A stretch of 64,000 bases of DNA from an uncultured Polaribacter sp. (GCF_947500975.1 NZ_CANMUE010000002.1:248001-312000); one strand, 5' to 3'. Counted from the stretch's first letter, positions 51,242 through 60,434 are shown. The notes: generated by a model not told the origin, from the sequence alone. Made by a program: numbers and translations.

Positions 51242-53053
51242 ATGAAAAAAAGTTATTTAACATATATAGTTTTTTGTCTTCTAATTATTTGTTTTTCATG
51301 TAATCATAAAGTGAAAATAAGTAACGATTTACAAATTGAACATAAAGTAGATTCTATATTAAATTTAATGACTTTAGAAGAGAAAATTGGTCAAATGTCA
51401 CAGATAAGACATTTTGAAAACTCTTCTGATAAAAATATTACTCAAAAATTTATAGGTTCGGTAATACATACACAAGGTCCAAAACCTGGTGAAGCAGCCT
51501 TAGACTGGCAGAATAGGTTTACAGAATTACAAAATAAAGCTTTATCTACAAGGTTAGGAATTCCCTTGTTAATTGCGGTAGATGCTGTACACGGTCAAAA
51601 TACTTTTGATGGAGCCACTATTTTTCCTCATAATATTGGTTTAGGAGCTACTAAAAATGAAAAATTGGTTGAACAAATTGCAAAAATTACAGCAATAGAA
51701 AGTCAAGCAACGGGTTTTAATTGGGTTTTTTCTCCTTGTGTTGCAATTCCGTATAATGAAAAATGGGGAAGAGTTTACGAGGCTTTTTCTGAAAGTACAA
51801 TGTTAACAGAAAAGTTAACAAAAGCTTCAGTAAGAGGTCATCAAGGAATTTTATCCGATGTAAATACTGTAATGGCAACAGCCAAACATTTTATAGGTGA
51901 TGGCGCTACAGATTTTGGAGTAGAAGGTGGAGAAACATCTTTAACTAATAGTGAAATAAATGAAAGATTATTGGCTCCATACAAAGTTGCGGTAAAAGAA
52001 AAAGTAGGAGCTGTTATGGCATCATTTAACAAAGTTTCTAATATTTCTATGCATAAACATAAGGTGTTAATTACAGACACTTTAAAAGTTAAAATGAACT
52101 TTGATGGTATTGTAGTTTCTGATTGGCAAGGATATTCTCGTTTTGGTAAAAATGATATTATTAAAGCAGGTGTAGATATGGTTATGGCTGTTGATGGTAA
52201 TTTAGATTTTTTTCAAAATGGATTAAAAAAAGGAGTTAAAGATAGTATGGTTTCAATTTCTAGAATTGATGATGCAGTTAAAAGGATATTGCGTCAAAAA
52301 TTTAGATTAGGTTTATTTGAGAAGCCTTTTTCAGACGTTAATTTAGTTTCTAAAATTGGGATAAAAGCCCATAGGTCAATTGCAAAACAAGCAGTTAGAG
52401 AATCTTTAGTTTTATTAAAAAACAAGAATAATATTTTGCCTTTATCAAAAGAGATAAAGAAAATAGTTGTAGTAGGCGAGCATGCAAATAACACAGGTTT
52501 ACAATCTGGAGGATGGACATTAAATTGGCAAGGAACAAAAGAGAATTATAAAGGAGCAACCACAATCTTAGAAGGAATTAAAAAACAAGTAAAAGGTAAT
52601 GTTGTATATGATAAAGATGGAAAACAAAATCATTTTGATGCTGATGTTGCAGTTATTGTGGTTGGAGAAACACCTTATGCAGAGTTTTTTGGAGATATTG
52701 GACATGAGTCGAATCAATTGAAATTAACATTAACAAAAGAGCATCAAAAATATATTAAGATATACCAAGAAAAAGGTATTAAAACAGTTGTTGTTTTAGT
52801 TTCTGGAAGACCTTTGGTTGTTACAAATCAAATTAATGAATCTGATGCTTTTGTTGCAGCTTGGTTACCAGGTTCGGAAGGAGATGGTGTTGCAGAAGTG
52901 CTTTTTGGAGATTATAACTTCTCTGGCAAATTACCACATTCTTGGCCAAAATCTGTCGATGATTTTAAAGGTAAGTATGGCCCTAATTTTTGGGATAACT
53001 CTATAGAACCATTATATCCTTTTGGATATGGTTTGAAGTATAAAACAGAATAG
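51242..53053 (+). CDS. GH3 family beta-glucosidase lipoprotein
   Basis: A 603-residue GH3 hydrolase with lipobox CFSC followed by NHKVK, not acidic, which suggests the periplasmic face. GH3 N domain: LGIPLLIAVDAVHGQNTFDGAT; KHF motif in ATAKHFIGDGATDFG; nucleophile Asp294 in GIVVSDWQGY. C domain: VVVGEHANNTGLQSGGWT and LPHSWPKSVDDF. It probably releases glucose from the non-reducing ends of gluco-oligosaccharides. It lies 5 nt after the phosphorylase gene. Confidence 0.93.
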   Translation: MKKSYLTYIVFCLLIICFSCNHKVKISNDLQIEHKVDSILNLMTLEEKIGQMSQIRHFENSSDKNITQKFIGSVIHTQGPKPGEAALDWQNRFTELQNKALSTRLGIPLLIAVDAVHGQNTFDGATIFPHNIGLGATKNEKLVEQIAKITAIESQATGFNWVFSPCVAIPYNEKWGRVYEAFSESTMLTEKLTKASVRGHQGILSDVNTVMATAKHFIGDGATDFGVEGGETSLTNSEINERLLAPYKVAVKEKVGAVMASFNKVSNISMHKHKVLITDTLKVKMNFDGIVVSDWQGYSRFGKNDIIKAGVDMVMAVDGNLDFFQNGLKKGVKDSMVSISRIDDAVKRILRQKFRLGLFEKPFSDVNLVSKIGIKAHRSIAKQAVRESLVLLKNKNNILPLSKEIKKIVVVGEHANNTGLQSGGWTLNWQGTKENYKGATTILEGIKKQVKGNVVYDKDGKQNHFDADVAVIVVGETPYAEFFGDIGHESNQLKLTLTKEHQKYIKIYQEKGIKTVVVLVSGRPLVVTNQINESDAFVAAWLPGSEGDGVAEVLFGDYNFSGKLPHSWPKSVDDFKGKYGPNFWDNSIEPLYPFGYGLKYKTE

Positions 53054-53060
53054 TTTAGCT

Positions 53061-54341
53061 ATGAAATCTAACTTAAAAATAATAATAACAGTTTTAATAC
53101 TGCATCTAGGTTATAGTTGTAGCTCTAAAAATGAAGAAAACAAAGAAGTAGTTAAAGAAAAAATGACAGCTGCTAATATTTTAGGTAACCCAGAGTATTT
53201 AGCAATTTCTTATGGAGGTTATAGAGAGAAATCAAGAGAAGATAATCAACCAACTATCCCTGAGTTAAAAGAAGATTTAAAACTGATGCATGCTATAGGT
53301 ATTCGTATAATTAGAACTTATAATGTACAACCTAAATTACCACATGCGGCTAATATTTTAGAAGCTATTTATCAACTGAAACAAGAAGATGAAAGTTTTG
53401 AAATGTACGTAATGTTGGGAGCTTGGATAGATTGTTTAAACGCTTGGACAAACAAAGAACCAAATCACGAAATTGAGAGTCCTCAAAATAAAGGTGAAAT
53501 TGAAAGAGCAGTTGCGTTGGCTAATAAATATCCAAATATTGTTAAAATAATTGCTGTTGGTAATGAAGCAATGGTTAGGTGGGCTACAAGTTATTTTGTA
53601 AGACCAAATGTTATTTTAAAATGGGTAAATCATTTACAAAATTTAAAAAAGGAAGGAAAACTTCCTAATGATTTATGGATTACTTGTTCAGACGATTTTG
53701 CTTCTTGGGGTGGAGGAGATTCTAGTTATAAAGTAAAAGATTTAGAAGATCTTATTAAAGCTGTAGACTATATTTCTATGCATACATATCCGTATCATAA
53801 CTCTCATTATAATCCTGATTTTTGGAAAGTTCCAGAAAAGGAACAAAGCTTATCTAAGAAACAAAAAGTAGATAATGCTATGTTACGTGCTGTCAATTTT
53901 GCAAAAAAGCAATATAAAGATGTTTCTGATTACGTAAAAAGTATAGATTCTACAAAAATGATTCATATTGGTGAAACAGGCTGGGCAACTGTTTCTAACG
54001 GGCATTATGGTGTAAATGGATCGAGAGCAACAGATGAGTATAAGCAGGGTTTGTATTATAATTTATTAAGAGATTGGACTAACAAAGAAGGTATTTCTTG
54101 TTTTTATTTTGAAGCTTTTGATGAACAATGGAAAGATGCTAAAAACCCTGATGGTTCTGAAAACCACTTTGGATTATTTACTTTAAATGGTAAAGCAAAA
54201 TACCCAATTTGGAATTTAGTTGATAAAGGCATTTTTAAGGACTTAAAAAGAAATGGGAATCCAATTATCAAAACTTTTAATGGGGATAAAGAAGAGTTAA
54301 TGAAAACTGTTTTGAATCCAAATACAGAATATTTAAGATAA
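53061..54341 (+). CDS. GH17 endo-beta-1,3-glucanase lipoprotein
   Basis: A 426-residue GH17 enzyme with lipobox LGYSC. The acid/base is Glu169 in IIAVGNEAMVRW and the nucleophile is Glu305 in MIHIGETGWATVSNG. The segment YISMHTYPYHNSHY is a family block. It cleaves undecorated beta-1,3-glucan chains. GH17 is the usual partner of GH30 in marine laminarin loci. It lies 7 nt after GH3 and 6 nt before GH30, which indicates a single transcript. Confidence 0.9.
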   Translation: MKSNLKIIITVLILHLGYSCSSKNEENKEVVKEKMTAANILGNPEYLAISYGGYREKSREDNQPTIPELKEDLKLMHAIGIRIIRTYNVQPKLPHAANILEAIYQLKQEDESFEMYVMLGAWIDCLNAWTNKEPNHEIESPQNKGEIERAVALANKYPNIVKIIAVGNEAMVRWATSYFVRPNVILKWVNHLQNLKKEGKLPNDLWITCSDDFASWGGGDSSYKVKDLEDLIKAVDYISMHTYPYHNSHYNPDFWKVPEKEQSLSKKQKVDNAMLRAVNFAKKQYKDVSDYVKSIDSTKMIHIGETGWATVSNGHYGVNGSRATDEYKQGLYYNLLRDWTNKEGISCFYFEAFDEQWKDAKNPDGSENHFGLFTLNGKAKYPIWNLVDKGIFKDLKRNGNPIIKTFNGDKEELMKTVLNPNTEYLR

Positions 54342-54347
54342 AAACTT

Positions 54348-55853
54348 ATGAAAAGGATGAAACATTTTTTATACCTATTACTATTATTTCTTGTTTTTAG
54401 TTGTCAAAATAAGCAAGATAAATTAGTTGTTGAGGTTTATGAAACTTCTGCAAGTGGAAACAATTTAACTAAGTTAGAAAATTTTTCTTCGGTTGAAAAT
54501 AAAGAAAATACAGTTTTAGTAAAATTATTGCCAACAAATAAACGCCAAACAATTACTGGTTTTGGTGGTTCTTTTACAGAGTCTTCTGCTTCGTTGTTAA
54601 ATCGTTTAAGTAAAGAGAAAAGAGCACAAATTATTGAAGCTTATTTTGGAGAAAGTGGTGCAAAATACTCATTAACCAGAACACATATGAATTCTTGTGA
54701 CTTTTCTATAAGTCAGTATTCTTATGCACCTGTAGAGGATGATATAGAACTGAAATATTTTACAATTGAAGAAGATAAGGATGATATAATTCCAATGATT
54801 AAAGATGCCATGAATGTGTCTAAAGACGGATTTAAAATATTGTCTTCTCCTTGGACAGCTTCTCCTTGGATGAAAGATAATAAAAAATGGGTTGGTGGAA
54901 AATTATTACCAGAATATTATGATACTTGGGCGTTATTTTTCTCTAAATACGTTTCAGCTTATAAAAATGAAGGAATTGATATTTGGGGGTTTACGATAGA
55001 AAATGAACCTTTAGGAAATGGTAATAATTGGGAAAGTATGCATTATTCACCTGATGAAATGACCAATTTTGTTCAAAATCATTTAGGTCCACAATTAGAG
55101 AGAGATGGTCATAATACTAGAATTTTAGGTTATGATCAAAATAGAGAACACTTAAATGATTGGGTAGATTCTCAATTTAAAAACGAAGAAACTTCAAAGT
55201 ATTTTGATGGAACTGCTATTCATTGGTATGCAAGTACTTATGATTATTTTCCAAAGGAATTACAATATGCTCACAATAAAGCACCAAATAAATATTTAAT
55301 TCAATCTGAAGCTTGTGTAGATTCTGAAATTCCAAAATGGAAAGATGATGCCTGGTATTGGAAAAAAGAAGCAACAGATTGGGGTTGGGATTGGGCTCCT
55401 GAAAAAGATAAACATTTGCATCCAAAATATGCACCAGTAAACAGATATGCAAGAGATATTATTGGTTGTTTAAATAACTATGTAGATGGTTGGATTGATT
55501 GGAACATGGTTTTAGATACACAAGGAGGTCCAAATTGGTTTAAGAATTGGTGTGTTGCGCCTGTAATTGTAGATCCAATGAAAGATGAAGTGTATTATAC
55601 ACCTTTATATTACACACTATCACATTTTAGTAGATTTATAAGACCAGAAGCAAAAGTAATTGGTTTAGAAAACTCTGATAAAAACTTAATGATGACTGCA
55701 GCAGAGAATTTAGACGGTTCTATTGTTGTTGTAGCTTTTAATGAAGGAAGTAAACCAAAAAAAATCAACCTAAAATTACATAATAAAAATGTGATTATAA
55801 ATATAGTTGGACAAGCAATTCAAACCATTGTAATACCTAACCCCTCAATTTAA
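54348..55853 (+). CDS. GH30 family beta-1,6-glucanase/glucosidase lipoprotein
   Basis: A 501-residue GH30 protein with lipobox LVFSC. Blocks: QTITGFGGSFTESSA, FKILSSPWTASPWMK, acid/base Glu220 in GFTIENEPLGNG, and nucleophile Glu321 in YLIQSEACVD, plus a C-terminal beta-domain (about 435-501). In laminarin degradation GH30 enzymes remove beta-1,6-linked glucose side chains, opening the chain for GH17. The exact subfamily is not decided. It is downstream of GH17 and 12 nt upstream of the MFS gene. Confidence 0.9.
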   Translation: MKRMKHFLYLLLLFLVFSCQNKQDKLVVEVYETSASGNNLTKLENFSSVENKENTVLVKLLPTNKRQTITGFGGSFTESSASLLNRLSKEKRAQIIEAYFGESGAKYSLTRTHMNSCDFSISQYSYAPVEDDIELKYFTIEEDKDDIIPMIKDAMNVSKDGFKILSSPWTASPWMKDNKKWVGGKLLPEYYDTWALFFSKYVSAYKNEGIDIWGFTIENEPLGNGNNWESMHYSPDEMTNFVQNHLGPQLERDGHNTRILGYDQNREHLNDWVDSQFKNEETSKYFDGTAIHWYASTYDYFPKELQYAHNKAPNKYLIQSEACVDSEIPKWKDDAWYWKKEATDWGWDWAPEKDKHLHPKYAPVNRYARDIIGCLNNYVDGWIDWNMVLDTQGGPNWFKNWCVAPVIVDPMKDEVYYTPLYYTLSHFSRFIRPEAKVIGLENSDKNLMMTAAENLDGSIVVVAFNEGSKPKKINLKLHNKNVIINIVGQAIQTIVIPNPSI

Positions 55854-55865
55854 TACCCCATAATT

Positions 55866-57326
55866 ATGAGAAACACAAAAGCTATTTCTTTAATAAATAA
55901 AGTTCCAATGAGCAAAAAAATTGCTTTTGGAATAGGGATGTTTGCTAATCAAATGTTTCCTGCAATACTTGGAATTTTCATGGTAGTCTTGGTAGAAGAT
56001 TTGAGATTTACAGGTTTAATGTGGGCAATGATTTATTTATTTCCAAGGTTATTTGATGCAATTTCAGATCCAATTATGGGATTTATTTCTGATAATACAA
56101 GATCTAAATGGGGAAGAAGAAGGCAGTATGTTTTAATAGGTGGTATAATTATGGGGATTGCTTATATTTTTATGTGGCAATTATTTAAAGAAAATTCTCT
56201 TCAATATAATTTTTGGTATTTCTTTTTATGGTCCATTGTATTTTATTTAGGGCTTACTCTTTTTAGTGTTCCTTATGTTGCTATGGGGTATGAAATGAGT
56301 GACAACTTTCATGAGCGTACCAATATTATGGCAATTGCACAATGGATAGGACAATGGGCTTGGGTTATTGCACCTTGGTTTTGGTTGATAATGTACGATC
56401 CAGAATGGTTTCCTTCTGCAGATGTTGCAGTAAGAGAGTTGGCAATTTGGGTGGCAATACCTTGTGCAATTTGTGCCATAGTGCCAGCAATTTTTATCAA
56501 AGGAGAATCTACATTAGATAAAGATGAGTTCGAGCCTCTTAACCTATCAAATATAGGTGGGAGTTTTAAAAAAATATTAAACAGTTTTGTTGAAGCTTTT
56601 AAAATTAAAGAGTTTAGAAAATTATGTATAGCTACATTCTTTATTTTTAATGCTTTTAATACGGTAGCTTCACTTACTTTTTTTGTAATTGTATATAAAT
56701 TATTTAATGGGGATGCAGGTGCAACAGGAATATGGGTTTCATTATTTGGATGTTTAGGTGCTTTGGGAACAACATTTTTGGTGATACCAATTGTAACTTG
56801 GTTATCTAAATTATATGGTAAGAAGAAAGCATTTTTAATTGCGCAAACTATTTCAATAATTGGTTATATTTTATTGTACTTTTTATTCATCCCAGGTAAA
56901 CCTTGGTTATATATTATTGCGCTTCCATTTTTTTCATTTGGTATAGGAAGTTTATTTACAATAATGATGTCTATGACAGCAGATGTTATTGATATTGATG
57001 AGCTAAATACTGGTAAAAGGAGAGAAGGTACTTTTGGAGCTATATATTGGTGGATGGTTAAAGTAGGTTTTGCAATAGCCGGTGCGTTAAGTGGATTAAT
57101 TATCTGGCTTGTAGGGTTCAATCCTGATACTCCAGTAGTAGATCAAGAAGCTTCAGTAGATGGTTTACATGCATTTTTCTGTTTCTTTCCACTTATTGGT
57201 ACTTTGGTTGCAATGTGGGTAATGAAAGATTATAGTATAGATGAAAAACGGGCAACTGAAATAAGAGGAGAATTAGCAGAAAGAAAAGATAATGTAAGTA
57301 TTAAAAAAAATAAAAATAATAGGTAA
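55866..57326 (+). CDS. MFS sugar:cation symporter (GPH-type)
   Basis: A 486-residue, about 12-helix transporter. The GPH/MelB-like features are: FPRLFDAISDPIMGFISDNTRSKWGRRR-type loop 2-3 (Asp and Arg/Lys motif), QWIGQWAWVIAPWFW, and the late FGAIYWWMVKVGFAIAGAL block. It likely moves glucose or short gluco-oligosaccharides across the inner membrane, feeding the cytoplasmic phosphorylase. It is last in the PUL operon before the terminator at 57527-57560. Confidence 0.88.
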   Translation: MRNTKAISLINKVPMSKKIAFGIGMFANQMFPAILGIFMVVLVEDLRFTGLMWAMIYLFPRLFDAISDPIMGFISDNTRSKWGRRRQYVLIGGIIMGIAYIFMWQLFKENSLQYNFWYFFLWSIVFYLGLTLFSVPYVAMGYEMSDNFHERTNIMAIAQWIGQWAWVIAPWFWLIMYDPEWFPSADVAVRELAIWVAIPCAICAIVPAIFIKGESTLDKDEFEPLNLSNIGGSFKKILNSFVEAFKIKEFRKLCIATFFIFNAFNTVASLTFFVIVYKLFNGDAGATGIWVSLFGCLGALGTTFLVIPIVTWLSKLYGKKKAFLIAQTISIIGYILLYFLFIPGKPWLYIIALPFFSFGIGSLFTIMMSMTADVIDIDELNTGKRREGTFGAIYWWMVKVGFAIAGALSGLIIWLVGFNPDTPVVDQEASVDGLHAFFCFFPLIGTLVAMWVMKDYSIDEKRATEIRGELAERKDNVSIKKNKNNR

Positions 57327-57810
57327 GTAAAGGATTGATTTACTTAGTGTTAATTCTGTTATTGTTATTAAGTAAGCTTTTAGTTTATAGTTGTAATGTA
57401 GATATTAATCAAAGTAAGAAAAAGTTAAATATTTGTTTTTTTGCTGATTTGAAAATTTAATATAGTTTTTTAAAGGGATTATTGTAAGAAAAAGTTTTAG
57501 TTTTTAGGCATAAAAATGGATTGTGTAAGTTCAGTATAAATTAGCTATACTGAACTTTTTATTTTTAAAATATTTTTTATTTAGTTATAGTGTTTTTTTA
57601 AACAATACATTACCTATACAGTATTAATTTTAGTAGGATAACGTTTTTTTCTTCTCTTTTTTGTTTTTTTTTTTAAATCCTTTATCCAGTAAAGGATTGT
57701 TAAGTAAAGGGGTGTTTTTTTATGTATGTATGTTTTTTGTATGGGTATATTTATTGAATTCATAAGTTTTTAAATGTAATATTGAATATATTAATTTAAA
57801 CAAGATATAA
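57327..57810. other. 484-bp gap before the T9SS protein, with terminator and repeats
   Basis: No gene is visible. It holds a 12-bp-stem terminator (57527-57560), a hairpin overlapping the MFS stop (TAAGTAAA/TTTACTTA, 57324-57346), a hairpin AATCCTTTA/TAAAGGATT (57676-57698), and a direct repeat AGTAAAGGATTG at 57326-57337 and 57688-57699. No -33/-7 pair is convincing before the next gene. Confidence 0.6.
57527..57560 (+). terminator. terminator of the PUL operon
   Basis: A perfect 12-bp stem, AAGTTCAGTATA/TATACTGAACTT, with a seven-base loop followed by T tracts. Confidence 0.85.
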
Positions 57811-59592
57811 ATGAAAAAAATTACTTTACTATTTACTCTTTTTATTGTTGCTTTTTTAAGTGCACAAAATTCAGTAACTATAGATGGTTCTAAAACATGG
57901 AAGGGTTATGTAAATGCATTTAATACATCAGATGATAGTTATGCATTTGGATTTGAATATGGAGTTGCCGATTTAAAAACAACAATTGAAGCAAGTACAA
58001 TAACATTGCAGCCAAACTTTGCAATTTGGACAGCAGAGAATACAAATGCATCTTGGTTTGATAATGCAACAACACCAAATAAATATATAGAAACAAGTTC
58101 TTATGTAGAAGATAATACTTTAGCAGGTACAGATTTAAATTTTTCGGGTAATATAGATGCACATACAATTGATTCAGGTTATACGGTAGTAGCTTTTATT
58201 AAAGCATTAGATCCAAATAGTGGGTATGCAACGGTTGTAAATGAAAGTATGACTTTAACAAGTGGTGTTACATCATTTTCTATTTCTGCAACAGCAGCAC
58301 AATTGGTATCAGGTTATATTATTCAATATGGATTTTCAGTTAAAGGAGCATTAGGTAATCCAGATAATGAATCAACATTAGGAAGTGTAGTTTTAAGTGA
58401 TGGAAATTCAACAGGAGCAACTTCATCAAATGATGTTAGTATTGATGGTTCTAAAACTTGGAAGGGCTATGTAAATGCATTTAATACATCAGATGATAGT
58501 TATGCATTTGGATTTGAATATGGAGTTGCCGATTTAAAAACAACAATTGAAGCAAGTATAATAACATTGCAGCCAAACTTTGCAATTTGGACAGCGGAGA
58601 ATACAAATGCATCTTGGTTTGATAATACCACAACACCTAATAAATATATAGAAGCAAGTTCTTTTGTGGAAAATAATGCTTTAGCTGGTGCAGATTTAAA
58701 TTTTTCAGGTAAGATAGATGCACACACAATCGATTCAGGTTATACGGTTGTCGCTTTTATTAAAGCATTGGATCCAAACAGTGGTTATGCAACGGTTGTA
58801 AATGAAAATATGACTTTAACAAGTGGTGTAACATCATTTTCAGTTTCTGCTACGGCTGAACAGTTAGTTTCAGGTTATATTATTCAATATGGATTTTCAG
58901 TTAAAGGAGCATTAGGTAATCCAGATAATGAATCCTCATTAGGAAGTGTAGTTTTAAGTGATGGAAGCTCAACAAGTGGTGGAGGGTCAGCTTCAAACTA
59001 TTGTGAAAAGGTTGTTACTCATTTTGGAATTGAAGCAGAAACTGCTTCTGCGATTAAACTTACTATTGAAAATTCGGGTACCAAAACCATGAAAGTGACA
59101 ATTGAGTCAAATGATTCAGATGCAGTTGATGAAATAGTAATACCAGCTGTTACAGGTGCACCAACAGTATCTGCAAAAGATGAATCAGTTTCAGGAAAAA
59201 TTAGTGTTACGTTAACTTGGGAGAATACGCCTACTGATGATATTGATATTAACGTGCTTTGGAGTAAAGTATCTTTTGAAGGTAATTGGCAACTAAAAGA
59301 AGATCCTGTAACAGTTAAGTTTGATTCATCTTGTGAAACTGCAAGTTTAAATGATAGTACATTGTCAGATATATCTTTATATCCTAATCCAGTTTCTAAT
59401 ATTTTAACTATTAATACACATAATGTAATTAAAAATGTAGTTCTTTATAATATTTTAGGAAAGCAGGTTATGTATTTACAAATTAACAAAAATAACAAAT
59501 CTATAGATGTTTCTAATTTGTCTAAAGGTGTTTATTTAATAAAATATCAAGTAGAAAATACTGTGGGTACAGCAAAGTTTATCAAACAATAA
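57811..59592 (+). CDS. T9SS-secreted protein with duplicated 187-residue module, probable glycan-binding
   Basis: A 593-residue secreted protein. Signal peptide MKKITLLFTLFIVAFLSAQ. Two tandem units, about 21-206 and 208-393, each start with V-x-IDGSKTWKGYVNAF and include FAIWTAENTNASWFD and IIQYGFSVKGALGNPDNES. A separate module with NYCEKVVTHFGIEAETASAI and LWSKVSFEGNWQL follows (about 397-510). A type IX C-terminal sorting domain ends the protein (SLYPNPVSNILTINT ... LYNILGKQV ... FIKQ). No catalytic motif is seen. Position after the PUL and module style suggest a surface or secreted laminarin-binding protein. It is likely its own transcript. Confidence 0.82.
   Translation: MKKITLLFTLFIVAFLSAQNSVTIDGSKTWKGYVNAFNTSDDSYAFGFEYGVADLKTTIEASTITLQPNFAIWTAENTNASWFDNATTPNKYIETSSYVEDNTLAGTDLNFSGNIDAHTIDSGYTVVAFIKALDPNSGYATVVNESMTLTSGVTSFSISATAAQLVSGYIIQYGFSVKGALGNPDNESTLGSVVLSDGNSTGATSSNDVSIDGSKTWKGYVNAFNTSDDSYAFGFEYGVADLKTTIEASIITLQPNFAIWTAENTNASWFDNTTTPNKYIEASSFVENNALAGADLNFSGKIDAHTIDSGYTVVAFIKALDPNSGYATVVNENMTLTSGVTSFSVSATAEQLVSGYIIQYGFSVKGALGNPDNESSLGSVVLSDGSSTSGGGSASNYCEKVVTHFGIEAETASAIKLTIENSGTKTMKVTIESNDSDAVDEIVIPAVTGAPTVSAKDESVSGKISVTLTWENTPTDDIDINVLWSKVSFEGNWQLKEDPVTVKFDSSCETASLNDSTLSDISLYPNPVSNILTINTHNVIKNVVLYNILGKQVMYLQINKNNKSIDVSNLSKGVYLIKYQVENTVGTAKFIKQ
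57874..58407 (+). repeat. long coding repeat, copy 1
   Basis: First copy of a near-identical direct repeat offset exactly 561 bp (187 codons). Only scattered substitutions separate the copies. Confidence 0.9.
58435..58968 (+). repeat. long coding repeat, copy 2
   Basis: Second copy of the 561-bp-offset repeat. Some stretches of 60 or more bases match almost perfectly, indicating recent duplication or gene conversion. Confidence 0.9.
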
Positions 59593-59614
59593 TTTAGTAT
59601 TTTTTTTAAATATT

Positions 59615-59648
59615 AAACGCTCAAGATTTTTTTTCTTGAGCGTTTTTT
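59615..59648. terminator. bidirectional terminator after the T9SS protein gene
   Basis: A 12-bp stem AAACGCTCAAGA/TCTTGAGCGTTT with a T7 loop, flanked by A and T runs. It separates converging genes. Confidence 0.88.
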
Positions 59649-59695
59649 CTTTCCCCTAAAAGAGGTTTTCTTAAATAATAAGATCATTTTAATGC

Positions 59696-60397
59696 TTACT
59701 TTTCTGTCTTTTTAATTTGAGTTAAATATTCATCAAAACGTTTTCCGTAAATAGAGTTTTTTATATTTTCAGGAAAAGATTTATTTACTGTATCTAATAA
59801 TGGTAATGCAGCATCATACATTTCCGTTAAAGCAATATAGGGTGCGGCTTCAGAATTAGCATTTGTAGTTATAAAATTAGCTGTAAACAAAACTCTTCTT
59901 TTCACTAATTTTTTATAATCAATTTCAAGTTGTTTTATTAAAGATGTATTTTTTGCTTTTTTTGCGTCAAAATCTTTTTTAATAAATTCTAAACGTTCAT
60001 TCTGAAATTTTTTATTAATTAAATTGTATTTATCTAATACTATTTGATTTTTAGAGCCTTTAATTTCTGGTTTATAGCCAAACTTTTCAAGATTATCATT
60101 TATTGTAATTGTTCCTTCTTCACCAAAAAATAAAATTCTTTTATTTGTTGTATTGCCATCAAAAGTTAGATAATATAATACCGGTAAATCTACATGATCA
60201 CTTAGCCTAAAAGTATCTTTTCCTAAAAGTGAAACAGAATCAATAGAAACTAATGTAGAATCAACCATTTTTTGTAAATATAAAGTCCCTTTTTTAAGGC
60301 CTTTTATTTGCCCAGAAACAATCATATTTCCTTCTTTTTTAGAAGAACAAGCAAAAACTAAAATTGACAATGCTAAAACAACAATAACTTTTTTCAT
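59696..60397 (-). CDS. DUF4369-type lipoprotein without thioredoxin domain
   Basis: A 233-residue lipoprotein (lipobox LVFAC followed by SSKKEG). The N-terminal region MIVSGQIKGLKKGTLYLQKM with ILFFGEEGTITIND matches DUF4369, the domain normally found in front of AhpC/TSA-type thiol-disulfide oxidoreductases such as TlpA-like proteins. The rest (about 110-233) is helical and there is no CxxC, so the redox domain is missing. The function is unknown. It lies 37 nt after DUF819 on the same strand, possibly in the same operon. Confidence 0.8.
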   Translation of the reverse strand: MKKVIVVLALSILVFACSSKKEGNMIVSGQIKGLKKGTLYLQKMVDSTLVSIDSVSLLGKDTFRLSDHVDLPVLYYLTFDGNTTNKRILFFGEEGTITINDNLEKFGYKPEIKGSKNQIVLDKYNLINKKFQNERLEFIKKDFDAKKAKNTSLIKQLEIDYKKLVKRRVLFTANFITTNANSEAAPYIALTEMYDAALPLLDTVNKSFPENIKNSIYGKRFDEYLTQIKKTEK

Positions 60398-60434
60398 GAA
60401 ATAAATTTAAGAATGCAAATATGCTGAATTTTAT

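Noticed and set aside
57920..58727. Minus-strand frames within the duplicated T9SS gene
   Set aside because: Each arises from the same repeat read backwards; they lack start context and recognisable domains.
57811..58968. CRISPR-like or transposon origin for the long direct repeat
   Set aside because: The repeat is in-frame coding sequence with a codon-multiple offset, no spacers and no transposase or terminal inverted repeats.
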